Part shown: positions 17,236-25,632 of the stretch, piece by piece
Layout of the letters: each line of letters opens with the position of its first letter
How positions within the stretch are numbered: position 1 is the first letter of the stretch
Assembly (NCBI RefSeq): GCF_019857225.1
Contig: NZ_JAFJSY010000004.1
Span: forward strand, 124,001-188,000
Source of the DNA: Streptomyces plumbidurans
GTDB taxonomy: Bacteria; Actinomycetota; Actinomycetes; Streptomycetales; Streptomycetaceae
Length of the DNA stretch: 64,000 bases
Direction of reading: 5' to 3'
Notes under the pieces: model-generated
Seen by the model: only the letters and a program-made list of their open reading frames with translations
Databases searched by the model: none
What the model was told of the DNA's origin: nothing
Made by a program: the position numbers and the translations under genes

Positions 17236-18134
17236 GCACGACCGTCGCCGTCATCGTCGTCACCTGGAACAGCGCCTCGGTGCTCCCCGGGTTCCTGGCC
17301 GCGCTGCCCGACGCCATGAAGGGCCTCGACCACCGGCTGGTCGTCGCCGACAACGACTCTGCCGACGACACCGTCGACATCCTCAAGACCCTGGCCCCCG
17401 AGGCCACCGTCGTCCAGACCGGCCGCAACGCCGGGTACGCCGCCGGGGTCAACGCGGCGCTGAACGCCGCCGGGGACATCGGCGCCGCCCTGATCTGCAA
17501 CCCCGACATCCGGATGCGGCAGGGCTGCGCGAAGCGGCTCGTCGACAGCCTGGGGGAGGGCGTCGGGATCGCCGTACCCCTGCTCTACGAGGAGGGCCGG
17601 GACACCCCCCACTATTCGCTGCGACGTGAGTCGAGCGTGCCGCGGGCGCTGGGCGAGGCGGTGATCGGCAACCGCCGGGCCGGGCGGTTCCCGGCCCTGA
17701 GTGAACTGGTCACCGACCCCGGCGCCTATCGCCGCCCCACCCGCGTCGACTGGGCGACCGGCGCCCTGATGGCGATCTCGGCCGACTGCCTGTCCGCCTG
17801 CGGTCCCTGGGACGAATCCTTCTTCCTCTACTCGGAGGAGACCGAATTCTGCCTGCGCGCGCGGGACTTGGGCCACGCCACACAGCTGGAGCCGACCGCC
17901 GAGGCCGTCCACCTCGGAGGCGACTCCCAGGTCTCACCCCGCCTGTGGAGCCTGCTCACGGTCAATCGCGTACGGCTGTACGCGCGTCGGCACGGAAGGC
18001 TCGCCACCCTCTGCTTCCGGGCCGCCGTCCTGCTGCGCGAGGCGTCACGGGCGGCCCTCGGACGCAAGGCGAGCCGCGCGGCGGCGGGCGCCCTTCTCAG
18101 GCCGGGGGCGCTGCGGGCGACGCCCGGGCCGTGA
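17232..18134 (+). CDS. Glycosyltransferase family 2, rhamnosyltransferase-like
   Basis: GT2 enzyme, 300 residues. VAVIVVTWNSASVLPGFL, VVADNDSADDT, GRNAGYAAGVNAAL and CNPDIRM are the successive blocks of the WbbL-like rhamnosyl/galactosyl-transferase branch. WATGALMAIS and FFLYSEETEFCLRARDLG complete the acceptor/metal site typical of this branch. Its start overlaps the polymerase stop by 4 nt (ATGA), linking it to the Wzz-Wzy fusion. It is convergent with the gene ending at 18146, with only 11 bp between them. Rhamnose specificity is suggested by resemblance only. Confidence 0.86.
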   Translation: MSTTVAVIVVTWNSASVLPGFLAALPDAMKGLDHRLVVADNDSADDTVDILKTLAPEATVVQTGRNAGYAAGVNAALNAAGDIGAALICNPDIRMRQGCAKRLVDSLGEGVGIAVPLLYEEGRDTPHYSLRRESSVPRALGEAVIGNRRAGRFPALSELVTDPGAYRRPTRVDWATGALMAISADCLSACGPWDESFFLYSEETEFCLRARDLGHATQLEPTAEAVHLGGDSQVSPRLWSLLTVNRVRLYARRHGRLATLCFRAAVLLREASRAALGRKASRAAAGALLRPGALRATPGP

Positions 18135-18145
18135 CCGGAGGGCGC

Positions 18146-18940
18146 TCAGCCGCCGCTCCAAGTCGTGTAGAAACTCTCGGGGTTGACCAGGTACCGCACC
18201 GTCGCGTGCGGCACGTGGCGCACCTCGTGGTTCCGGCTGTAGCGGTACACCAGCTCCCAGTCCTCACGCGGGAGCACCTTCGGTGTCCGGCGCAGGCGGC
18301 TGAAGTGCAGGGCGCCGTCGCGGCGGGCCACGAACGCGTTGGTGTCGAGGAAGGACTCGCGGGCGGCGCGGCGGCGGTCGAACGGGACGGAGAGGGTGTC
18401 GCGTTCGGTGCCGTCCGGCAGGACGCGAAGCAGGGCGGTGTAGATGCCGTCGGGGCCGCCGGGGGAGTCCAGGACCGCCAACGCCCGTTCCAGATGGTCG
18501 GATTCCCAGACGTTGTCGTCGTCGAGGAAGGCCACGTAACGGGAGCGGGTGAGGCGGATGCCGACGTTGCGCACGACACCGGCCACGGCGGTGTTGCGGG
18601 CCAGTGACACCGCGAACAGCCGTGGATCGTCCGGGAGTTCGGGGAGCCCCGCGCCGTCGTCGACGACGATGACGACCTGGTCGCGCACGGTCTGCGCCAG
18701 CGCCGAGCGGACGGCCGCCCGCAGTGCGTCCGGCCGGCGGTGGGTGGCGATGACGGTGGCCACGAGGGCGCTGGGCATGGGCCCCGTTGCGGCCTTGAGG
18801 CGGCGGACCTCCGCGGATTCGAAGCGGCGCAGCCGCAGCGCGGACGGCGCGAGCAGCACCTTGTTGCGCAGCTCGAAGAGGACCAGCCAGCCGAAGGCGC
18901 CCTTGAGAAGCTCCCAGGGAGCCCGCGCGACACGTCTCAT
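18146..18940 (-). CDS. Glycosyltransferase family 2
   Basis: GT-A sugar transferase, 264 residues. After an N-terminal amphipathic or membrane-associated stretch (LLKGAFGWLVLFELRNKVLL), the catalytic fold begins at about residue 60 (LVATVIATHRRPDALR). VIVVDDGAGLPE and VAFLDDDNVWESDHLE are the acidic nucleotide and DxD motifs. ATG at 18940 has GAGGAAGAGGA upstream. It is the last gene of the minus-strand polysaccharide operon, 11 bp after the beta-helix lipoprotein gene. The donor sugar is unknown. Confidence 0.85.
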   Translation of the reverse strand: MRRVARAPWELLKGAFGWLVLFELRNKVLLAPSALRLRRFESAEVRRLKAATGPMPSALVATVIATHRRPDALRAAVRSALAQTVRDQVVIVVDDGAGLPELPDDPRLFAVSLARNTAVAGVVRNVGIRLTRSRYVAFLDDDNVWESDHLERALAVLDSPGGPDGIYTALLRVLPDGTERDTLSVPFDRRRAARESFLDTNAFVARRDGALHFSRLRRTPKVLPREDWELVYRYSRNHEVRHVPHATVRYLVNPESFYTTWSGG

Positions 18941-18951
18941 GGTCCTCTTCC

Positions 18952-19998
18952 TCAGCCGGCCGGTGCGGGGGTGATCGGGGTGCCGTCGGCGAAGCGGTTG
19001 TCGCGCCAGACGTTGCCGCTGCCCGTGGCGTTCCAGGCGGTGACGGCGCCGTAGACACCGGCGTTGCCGTGGTACCGGGTCGAGAAGACGTTGTCGGTGA
19101 CCGTGATCCCGGTGGCCCCGTCGCCGCCGCCGTAGAGGGCGTAGGCGCCGCCCGCCAGCAGGTTGCCGTCGATGACGGTGTCGGAGACATGGCCGGTGTC
19201 GGCGAACAGCCCGATGCTCGCGGACGCCCCCCGGTTCACGTCGACCGGGTTGAGCAGCGTGTTGTGCCGGATGACCAGCCTGCCCGTGTTGCCGCCGCCG
19301 CTGATCACCGCGTCCGTGTGCTGCCACTCGCCACCGGCGTTGCGGAACGGGACGAGGTCGTGGACGTAGTTGTCGTGGATGGTGCCCTGGCCCATGGACA
19401 GCGCGTTGCCGAACACGGAGATGTCGCACCAGCCGACCTCGACGGAGCTGGTCCCCATGTTGGACACGGCGTAGTCCACACCGCCGTTGTCGGGGCCCTT
19501 GCCCGGGACGGCCGTGATGGTGGTGTGCAGGACCCGCAACCCGTGATGGCCGGGACGGAGGTTGACGCCCCACCAATTGGTTGAGGTGATCCGGGAGTCG
19601 ACGATGGTCACGTCGTTCGCGTAGATGTCCAGGGACCCGGTGATGTCCCAGCCCTTGATGACCGTGCCGTCGGTCCTGACGCTCATGTTGCCTGTGGCGT
19701 GCGGCTTGAGGCGGGTCCGGGGGCCGGTGGTGCGGGCGCTGGGGAAGTCGGCCTCCACGGGTGCCACGGTGGTGACGCGGGTCGAGGGCTTGGCGCCGGA
19801 CCCGGTGGCGGAGGGCGGGGAGCTGGGGCTGGGCGTGGGGGAGGCCGTGGCCGAGGGGGAGGGGCTGGACGCCGGCGCGGCCGAGGGCCGGTCGTGGGTG
19901 CCGGCCGTGTGCGGTGACGCGGACGGAGCGCCGGAGCCGGAGCAGCCGGCGATCAGCAGCAGGGCCAGGCAGGCGAGCGGGCCGCGGAGCCTTCTCAT
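18952..19998 (-). CDS. Secreted lipoprotein with right-handed parallel beta-helix
   Basis: A 348-residue predicted lipoprotein. The signal peptide ends in the lipobox LIAGC (Cys about 18), followed by a Ser/Pro/Thr/Ala-rich flexible linker (about 20-75). From about 95 onward there are regularly spaced short beta repeats (IKGWDITGSLDIYANDVTI, VIRHNTLLNPVDV, VIDGNLLAGGAYALYGG), the pattern of pectate-lyase-like parallel beta-helices that bind or cleave polysaccharides. The ATG overlaps the Wzx stop by 4 nt, so it is embedded in the export operon. A role as surface lyase, hydrolase or anchor for the polymer is inference; catalytic residues could not be assigned. Confidence 0.75.
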   Translation of the reverse strand: MRRLRGPLACLALLLIAGCSGSGAPSASPHTAGTHDRPSAAPASSPSPSATASPTPSPSSPPSATGSGAKPSTRVTTVAPVEADFPSARTTGPRTRLKPHATGNMSVRTDGTVIKGWDITGSLDIYANDVTIVDSRITSTNWWGVNLRPGHHGLRVLHTTITAVPGKGPDNGGVDYAVSNMGTSSVEVGWCDISVFGNALSMGQGTIHDNYVHDLVPFRNAGGEWQHTDAVISGGGNTGRLVIRHNTLLNPVDVNRGASASIGLFADTGHVSDTVIDGNLLAGGAYALYGGGDGATGITVTDNVFSTRYHGNAGVYGAVTAWNATGSGNVWRDNRFADGTPITPAPAG

Positions 19999-21500
19999 AC
20001 GGCCTCCGGTGTCCGGGTGCCGCGCAGGAAGCCGAGGCCGGGCAGGACGCACAGCACGTAACTGGCCAGCGCCACCGCGCCGATGGCGAACACGGCCGGG
20101 GTGCCGTCGCCGAGCAGCCGTCGCGCGCCGAGGATCACCAGGGTCATCACGATTCCCCCGAGGAAGGGCCAGGCACAGGCTCTGGCGATGTGGGCGAGGC
20201 CGATCCCGGCCCGGCCGAGGGCGTGCAGGAACACCGGGACGACCAGCACTGCGCCGACCAGGACGTGGCCCTGCGCGACGCCGACGATGCCGCCCGTGCG
20301 CGCGCCGACGATCAGGACCGGGACGAGAGCGACGACCCACAGACCCTGCACGAGGATGAGGGAGCGCCGCTGCCCGGACGCCACCAGGCAGTCGTAGGCG
20401 AGTTCGCAGCCGATGCGGATCAGACCCAGGGCCATCAGCCAGGGCAGCGCCTCGGCGGCGGGCAGCCACTTGCCGCCGTAGACGAGGTGGACGACCGGGC
20501 CCGCGAGGCCGCCGAGCAGGACGCACAGGGGCACGGTGCCGGTGACCAGCACCCCGAGCGCCCGGCTGAAGCCCTGGGCGAGGGCCTGCGGGGTGTCGGC
20601 GAGGCGGGAGAAGCCGGCGAAGGAGACCCGCCGGGCCGCCTCGGAGATGACCCGGACGGGCCAGCCGGACATGTTGAACGCCAGGACGTAGAAGCCGAGG
20701 GAGACCCCGCCGAGCGTGGAGCCGACGACCAGGGTGTCCACGTTGACGACCGCGAGCGCGAGCAGGCTCGCACCGGCCAGGGGGAGCCCGAACTTCAGCA
20801 GGGCGCGGGCCTGTTCGCGGTCCCAGCCGAAGCGCAGGGTGCCCGGGGCGGCCACGGCGGAGGCGACGAGCGCGGCGACGTTGCCCACGACCGCGCCCCA
20901 CGCGAAGCTCATCGCGCCCCAGCCCGCGAAGGCCAGCGTCAGGGTCACGGCGGTGCTGAGGACGAAGTTGAGCGCGTCGATGAGCATTCGCTTGCCCTGC
21001 GCGAACTCGCGGGTCAGGAAGCCGGCGGGCACCTGCGCCACCCCGTCGATCACCAGGCACAGACACATCACGCGCAGGACGCCCGAGGCGTGCGGCGAGT
21101 CGAGCAGACCGGCCACCGTCGGCGCCGAGACGAACAGCGCGGCGTACAACACGACGCTGGAGGCGGTCGCCAGGGTCAGCACCGTCGGCGCGAAGCGGCG
21201 CGGGTCGCCGTCCCAGCGGATGAGGGCCAGGCTGACGCCCAGCTCGTTCGCCGAGAGCAGGACCAGCAGGACGGTCTGGGCGATGCCGTAGACGCCCCAC
21301 TCGGCCGGGCCCAGGGCGAAGCGCGCCAGCAGGATGCCCGTGGCGAAGTTGCCCAGGCGCATGACCACGGTGTTGATCAGGCTCCACCGGGCCGCCGAAC
21401 GGACCTTGCGGCCAAAGGAGTTGTCGACCGCCGGAACTGACGCCCCGGAGTTCCCGCTCGCCTCAGATCTCTCGCTGTCCGGTGTGCGAACGCTGTCCAT
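19995..21500 (-). CDS. Wzx-type oligosaccharide flippase
   Basis: Polytopic membrane protein, 501 residues, with 12-14 hydrophobic segments, of the polysaccharide-transport (PST/MOP) superfamily. It should flip the undecaprenyl-linked repeat unit across the membrane. Family-like phrases are SLINTVVMRLGNFATGILLAR at TM1 (20-residue core) and FYVLAFNMSGWPVRVISE mid-protein. ATG at 21500 has GAGGAG 8 nt upstream; the first 38 bp overlap the end of the Wzz-like gene, and the stop overlaps the lipoprotein start. With the Wzz-Wzy fusion at 15184 it implies a Wzx/Wzy-dependent assembly route. Confidence 0.88.
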   Translation of the reverse strand: MDSVRTPDSERSEASGNSGASVPAVDNSFGRKVRSAARWSLINTVVMRLGNFATGILLARFALGPAEWGVYGIAQTVLLVLLSANELGVSLALIRWDGDPRRFAPTVLTLATASSVVLYAALFVSAPTVAGLLDSPHASGVLRVMCLCLVIDGVAQVPAGFLTREFAQGKRMLIDALNFVLSTAVTLTLAFAGWGAMSFAWGAVVGNVAALVASAVAAPGTLRFGWDREQARALLKFGLPLAGASLLALAVVNVDTLVVGSTLGGVSLGFYVLAFNMSGWPVRVISEAARRVSFAGFSRLADTPQALAQGFSRALGVLVTGTVPLCVLLGGLAGPVVHLVYGGKWLPAAEALPWLMALGLIRIGCELAYDCLVASGQRRSLILVQGLWVVALVPVLIVGARTGGIVGVAQGHVLVGAVLVVPVFLHALGRAGIGLAHIARACAWPFLGGIVMTLVILGARRLLGDGTPAVFAIGAVALASYVLCVLPGLGFLRGTRTPEAV

Positions 21501-22326
21501 GAGTCGACTCCTCGTCGAGCGGCTCGGCGGCGGACGCCACGGCCGTGGCGGACCGTCCGGCCCCCGGCTGCGTGGCGCGCCGGTTCTCGGCGGAACGCGA
21601 CCAGGCGGGCGGCCGCCTGAGGGCGATCGTCTGGTCCGCGACCGGCTCCCCGGCCTTCGGCTCGGGGAAGTCGTCCTGCCCCGCCGGTTCTTCGGGCGGC
21701 GCGAATTCGTCCGGCCCCGCCGCGGTGCGCGGTCGGCGGCGCGCCTCCACGTAGAAGACGGCGACCAGGCTCAGCACCAGACCCAGGAGCCCGGCCATGA
21801 CCATGTACTCCAGCCGCGTCTTCGTCTGCGCCGCCGGGTTCTGCGGCGGCACGATCGTCGTCATGCGGATCATGGCCTTCGGGGCGACCGACTGCTGCTT
21901 CTGGAACTGGTCGAGGCGGTCCTTGGCGTACGAGGTGAAGACCTTGTCCGAGGCCAGGACGGAGGCCTTGTCGGTGCCGGTGACGGTCAGCCACATCAGC
22001 GGGCCCTGCGCGTTGTCGGCGAGCTTGGCCTCGAACGTGCCTTTGGCTCCACGGGACTTGAGCTCCCGCAGCGACACGTCGGAGTTGAGATTGCGGGCCA
22101 GGCTGTCGGCCATGCCGGTGAGCGAGGTCTGGGTGCTGAGGAAGGGGTTGCCGTCGTAGGCCATGGTGGCCTTCTGGGAGTTGAGGAGGACCACGGTGCT
22201 CTGCGACTGGTAGGTGACCGGGACCAGCACGAGGACGCCGACGACCAGACCGGCGGTCAGCAGCAGTCCCGGCAGCAGGACGTACCAGCGCCTGCGCATG
22301 ACGCGGAAGATCTCAGCGAGATCCAT
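21463..22326 (-). CDS. Wzz-like chain-length determinant protein
   Basis: A 287-residue membrane protein. MDLAEIFRVMRRRWYVLL leads into TM1 (about 19-38); an extracytoplasmic domain with LTVTGTDKASVLASD closely parallels the Wzz part of the fusion protein at 15184, so the two are paralogues. TM2 spans about 173-192, then a long Pro/Glu/Arg-rich cytoplasmic tail of about 90 residues. No Walker A/B motif is seen, so it is a Wzz-type or capsular-adaptor (CapA-like) protein without kinase. It lies 51 bp after the 2-epimerase gene and overlaps the Wzx gene start. Confidence 0.8.
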   Translation of the reverse strand: MDLAEIFRVMRRRWYVLLPGLLLTAGLVVGVLVLVPVTYQSQSTVVLLNSQKATMAYDGNPFLSTQTSLTGMADSLARNLNSDVSLRELKSRGAKGTFEAKLADNAQGPLMWLTVTGTDKASVLASDKVFTSYAKDRLDQFQKQQSVAPKAMIRMTTIVPPQNPAAQTKTRLEYMVMAGLLGLVLSLVAVFYVEARRRPRTAAGPDEFAPPEEPAGQDDFPEPKAGEPVADQTIALRRPPAWSRSAENRRATQPGAGRSATAVASAAEPLDEESTHGQRSHTGQREI

Positions 22327-22377
22327 GGCGGTCCCCCCTAGCGACCAGATGTTCGACGAGCATATGTTGCAAGCGGA

Positions 22378-23598
22378 TCATATGGGGAACGTTCGGTCCG
22401 TAGGTCTGGGCTGGTCCGTAGGTCTGGGCTGGTCCGTGGGGCTGGGCTGGTCCGTGGGGCTGGGCTGGTCAGTGGGGCTCGGCTGATCCGTGGGTCTCGG
22501 CCGGTCGGTCGGTCGTGGCCGGGTGCTCGCGGTGCCTCCTCCCAGCAGCACGTCGGCGATGCGGTCGCTCGCGCGGCCGTCCCACAGGTCGGGTCTGCGC
22601 GGTGCGGGCGGGGCGTCCAGTACGGCGCTCACGGTGGCCACGATCCGCGCCGGGTCCCGGCCGGCGAGCACATTGGTGCCCTGCTCGACGGTGATGGGGC
22701 GCTCGGTGTTGTCCCGCAGGGTCACACAGGGCACGCCCAGTGCGGTCGTCTCCTCCTGCACGCCGCCGGAGTCGGTCAGCACGAGGCGGGCCGCGTCCTG
22801 CAGCGCGATGAAGTCCAAGTACCCTGCGGGCGGCACGAGTTGGATGCCGCCCGGCACGCCGATCTCGGCCAGCTTCCCGGCCGCCCGCGGATGCACGGGC
22901 AGCACGAGCGGGCAGCTTCCGGCGATCTCGCCCAGGGCCTTGAGCAGTCCGGCGAGGACCTCGGGGTCGTCGACATTGGCGGGCCGGTGCAGGGTGACCA
23001 GGCCGAACTCGCCCTGGGACAGGCCGTATCGGCCGAGCACGTCCGAGGCGCGGGCCCGTTCCAGGTTGGCCAGCAGCGTGTCGATCATGACGTTGCCGAC
23101 CAGATGGATCTGGTCCTCCCGGTAGCCCTCCGCGCGCAGGTTGGCGACGGCATCGGGGGAGGGGGCCAGCAGGTAGTCGCTGACCCGGTCCGTGGCGACC
23201 CGGTTGACCTCCTCCGGCATGCCCCAGTCGCGGCTGCGCAGACCGGCCTCGACATGGGCGAGCAGCGGTCCGGCCTTGGCGGTGACCAGGGCGCAGGCCA
23301 GCGTGGAATTGATGTCGCCGACCACGACGACGAGGTCCGGCGCCACCTCCTCCAGCAGCGGTTCGAACGCGGTCATCACCCGTCCGGTCTGCTCCGCGTG
23401 GCTGCCGGAGCCGACCCCCAGGAAGCGGTCGGGCGGGCGGATGCCGAGGTCGGCGAAGAACACGTCGTTCATGGCCGGGTCGTAGTGCTGGCCGGTGTGG
23501 ACGAGGAGCAGCTCGGCGCCCCGGCGTTCCAGGGCGTCCATCACCGGTTTGATCTTCATGTAGTTGGGGCGCGCCCCGGCGACACAGACGATGCGCAT
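22378..23598 (-). CDS. Non-hydrolysing UDP-N-acetyl-amino-sugar 2-epimerase, WecB/WbpI-like
   Basis: Cytoplasmic GT-B-fold epimerase, 406 residues. WecB interconverts UDP-GlcNAc and UDP-ManNAc; the homologue WbpI does the same at C2 of UDP-2,3-diacetamido-glucuronate. Seen: VAGARPNYMKIKPV, HTGQHYD, HVEAGLRS, MPEEVNR, THRPANVD and DSGGVQEE, all family signatures. ATG at 23598 follows the dehydrogenase stop by 4 nt. The last 45 or so residues are a Pro/Thr/Asp/Gln hexapeptide repeat absent from the core family. The WbpI reading is favoured because WbpA, B, D and E-like genes are all present, but WecB activity alone is possible. Confidence 0.88.
   Translation of the reverse strand: MRIVCVAGARPNYMKIKPVMDALERRGAELLLVHTGQHYDPAMNDVFFADLGIRPPDRFLGVGSGSHAEQTGRVMTAFEPLLEEVAPDLVVVVGDINSTLACALVTAKAGPLLAHVEAGLRSRDWGMPEEVNRVATDRVSDYLLAPSPDAVANLRAEGYREDQIHLVGNVMIDTLLANLERARASDVLGRYGLSQGEFGLVTLHRPANVDDPEVLAGLLKALGEIAGSCPLVLPVHPRAAGKLAEIGVPGGIQLVPPAGYLDFIALQDAARLVLTDSGGVQEETTALGVPCVTLRDNTERPITVEQGTNVLAGRDPARIVATVSAVLDAPPAPRRPDLWDGRASDRIADVLLGGGTASTRPRPTDRPRPTDQPSPTDQPSPTDQPSPTDQPRPTDQPRPTDRTFPI
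22395..22520 (-). repeat. In-frame 18-bp tandem repeat, 7 units
   Basis: Seven contiguous 18-bp units (first unit 22395-22412) encode the C-terminal PTDQPS/PTDQPR hexapeptide tail of the 2-epimerase. The first two units are identical and divergence grows toward 22520. There are no spacers, so this is not a CRISPR. Confidence 0.93.
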
Positions 23599-23602
23599 GG
23601 CT

Positions 23603-24862
23603 TCAGAGCACCTCGATCGTGGGTCCGGACGGCAGCCGCCGACGGCAGTCCAGGACGAAGGGGGCGTGTTCGGCGACGAGTTCGTAGTCGAAGCTGTCGT
23701 GGTCCGTGAGCAGCACCACCACGTCGGCGCCCGCCAGCTCCTCGGGTGTCGGCTCGACCCGCACCAGCCGGGTGTCCACCGGCAGGCTCTCGACGACATG
23801 CGGATCCGCCGCCCTGACCTGCGCGCCCATGTCGAGCAGAAGTTGGGAGATGCGCAGGGCGGGCGACTCGCGGGCGTCGCCGGTGTTCTTCTTGTACGCC
23901 AGCCCCAGCAGCAGGACCCGCGAGCCGTTGACGGAGCGCCGCCGGTCGTTGAAGTGCTCGCTGATGCGGCGCGTCACGTACTCCGGCATATGGCCGTTGA
24001 TGTCGTTGGCCAGCTCCACGAACCGGAAGTTCTGGCCCAGTTCGCGCTGCACCCGCCAGGACAGATAGGAGGGGTCGATCGGCAGGCAGTGGCCGCCGAC
24101 GCCCGGGCCTGGCGTGAACTTCATGAAGCCGAAGGGCTTGCTGGAGGCCGCGTCGATGGCCTGCCAGATGTCGATGTCCAGGTGATGGGCGAACATCGCG
24201 ACCTCGTTGACCAACGCGATGTTCACATGCCGGAAGGTGTTCTCCAGCAGCTTGGCGAGCTCGGCCTCCTTGGGGGAGCGCACCGGCACGGTGGTGTCGA
24301 CGAGTTGGGCGTAGAAGTCCTGAACCGCCTTCAGAGAGGCGTCGTTCACTCCGGAGACGACCTTCGGGGTCTCCTTGAAGCCCCACACGGCGTTGCCGGG
24401 GTCGATCCGTTCGGGGCTGTAGCCGAGCTGGAAGTCGGCGCCCGCGGTCAGTCCCGAGCCCTCCTCCAGGATCGGCGCGAACAGCTCCTGGGTGGTGCCG
24501 GGATAGGTCGTCGACTCCAGGACGACCGTTGCGCCGGGACGCAGATAGCGGGCGAGGGTGACCGCCGACTCCTTGATGTACCGCAGGTCGGGGGTGCCCT
24601 CGTGCAGCGGGGTCGGCACGGTCACCACGGCGATGTCGAAACCGCCGCAGTCGCGGGCCGAATCGCTCGCCCGGTAGGTGCCGTTGTCCAGGGCTGCGCG
24701 GATCCTCTCGGAGGAGACGTCCTCGACGAAGGACTCACCGGCGGCGAGGCGCTTGATCCGCCGGGCGTCGACGTCGTAGCCGATCACCTCGTGTCCGACC
24801 TCGGCGGCCCGGATGGCCAGGGGCAGGCCGACGTAGCCCTGCCCCACCACGACGACGCGCAT
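23603..24862 (-). CDS. UDP-N-acetylglucosamine 6-dehydrogenase-like enzyme, WbpA family
   Basis: NAD-dependent four-electron dehydrogenase that turns the C6 hydroxyl of a UDP-HexNAc into a carboxylate, 419 residues. Seen: N-terminal Rossmann GQGYVGLPLA (8-17), YSPERIDPGN, catalytic Lys204 in AKLLENTFRHVNIALVNE and catalytic Cys259 in GPGVGGHCLPIDP, then a C-terminal UDP-binding domain with GLAYKKNTGDARESPA. The GGHCLPIDP form matches WbpA/TviB-type UDP-GlcNAc dehydrogenases more than WecC. The ATG overlaps the WecG-like stop by one base (TGATG) with AGGAGT upstream. It would supply UDP-GlcNAcA to the 3-dehydrogenase at 4637. Confidence 0.88.
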   Translation of the reverse strand: MRVVVVGQGYVGLPLAIRAAEVGHEVIGYDVDARRIKRLAAGESFVEDVSSERIRAALDNGTYRASDSARDCGGFDIAVVTVPTPLHEGTPDLRYIKESAVTLARYLRPGATVVLESTTYPGTTQELFAPILEEGSGLTAGADFQLGYSPERIDPGNAVWGFKETPKVVSGVNDASLKAVQDFYAQLVDTTVPVRSPKEAELAKLLENTFRHVNIALVNEVAMFAHHLDIDIWQAIDAASSKPFGFMKFTPGPGVGGHCLPIDPSYLSWRVQRELGQNFRFVELANDINGHMPEYVTRRISEHFNDRRRSVNGSRVLLLGLAYKKNTGDARESPALRISQLLLDMGAQVRAADPHVVESLPVDTRLVRVEPTPEELAGADVVVLLTDHDSFDYELVAEHAPFVLDCRRRLPSGPTIEVL

Positions 24863-25632
24863 CAGTGACTCCTGTTCGCGGGGGCGGTCGACGCGGTGAG
24901 CCGGATCAGCTCGCGCGCCGTCATGAGGAGGAAGGAGACGTTGGTGGTGAGGTAGCGCCGGCCCAGACGTCGGGGCTCCTGCTTGACGCGGTAGAGCCAC
25001 TCCAGGCCCCAGCGCTGCCAGGTGGCGGGGGCGCGCTTGGTGACTCCGGCCAGGATGTCGAAGGAGCCGCCGACGCCGTGCACCACGCGGGCGCCGGTGC
25101 GGGTGCCGTAGGCGGCGGTGAAGATCTCCTTCTTCGGCGAGGTCATGCCAAGGAAAAGCATCTGGGCACCGCTTCGCGCGATGGTGTCGGCGATCTCCTG
25201 CTGCTCGGAGTCGTCGAAGTAGCCGTTGCGGCTGCCGGCCACCTTCAGACCGGGGAAGCGGTCGGCGACGCGGAGCAGCATCCGCTCCATCACCTCCTGC
25301 TTGGCGCCGAGGAAGTACACGGAGATGCCCGCCGCCTCCGCCTCGGCCAGCAATCGCAGGAACAGGTCGATCCCGGCCACCCGCTCGGGCAGCGGGGCGC
25401 GCAGCACCCGCCCGGCCCACACCACGGCCTGTCCGTCCGCGAGGACCAGATCGCAGCCGGAGACCGCCTTGGCGAGCCGTTCGTCGCGCCGCATGTTGAC
25501 CAGCTTCGCGGCGTTGACCACGCCGATCTCCAACTGCCGTTTGTCACGCACCGCTTCGAGACAGCGCTCGACGGTCTCGTCCATCGTCAGCGGATCCAGC
25601 TCGACGCCGAACAACTTCCGACGCTCCGTCAT
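24862..25632 (-). CDS. WecG/TagA/CpsF-family glycosyltransferase
   Basis: Membrane-associated transferase of the GT26 family, 256 residues, which moves ManNAc, ManNAcA or related sugars onto polyprenyl-linked acceptors. Seen: VVNAAKLVNMRRDE, LADGQAVVWAGR, ERVAGIDLF (the TagA T/S-G-x-D region appears as AGID), YFLGAKQEV and LGMTSPKKE (family GSPKQE block). A Rossmann-like core ends near residue 200, followed by the basic C-terminal tail used for membrane docking in TagA. It is linked by short overlaps to the WbpA-like gene and to the unknown gene at 25629. ManNAc-type donor use fits the 2-epimerase in the same operon. Confidence 0.87.
   Translation of the reverse strand: MTERRKLFGVELDPLTMDETVERCLEAVRDKRQLEIGVVNAAKLVNMRRDERLAKAVSGCDLVLADGQAVVWAGRVLRAPLPERVAGIDLFLRLLAEAEAAGISVYFLGAKQEVMERMLLRVADRFPGLKVAGSRNGYFDDSEQQEIADTIARSGAQMLFLGMTSPKKEIFTAAYGTRTGARVVHGVGGSFDILAGVTKRAPATWQRWGLEWLYRVKQEPRRLGRRYLTTNVSFLLMTARELIRLTASTAPANRSH

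Noticed and set aside
22395-22520. Possible CRISPR array
   Set aside because: The 18-bp units are contiguous without spacers, lie in frame in the epimerase gene and diverge gradually; they are a coding minisatellite. The same holds for 39771-40100.
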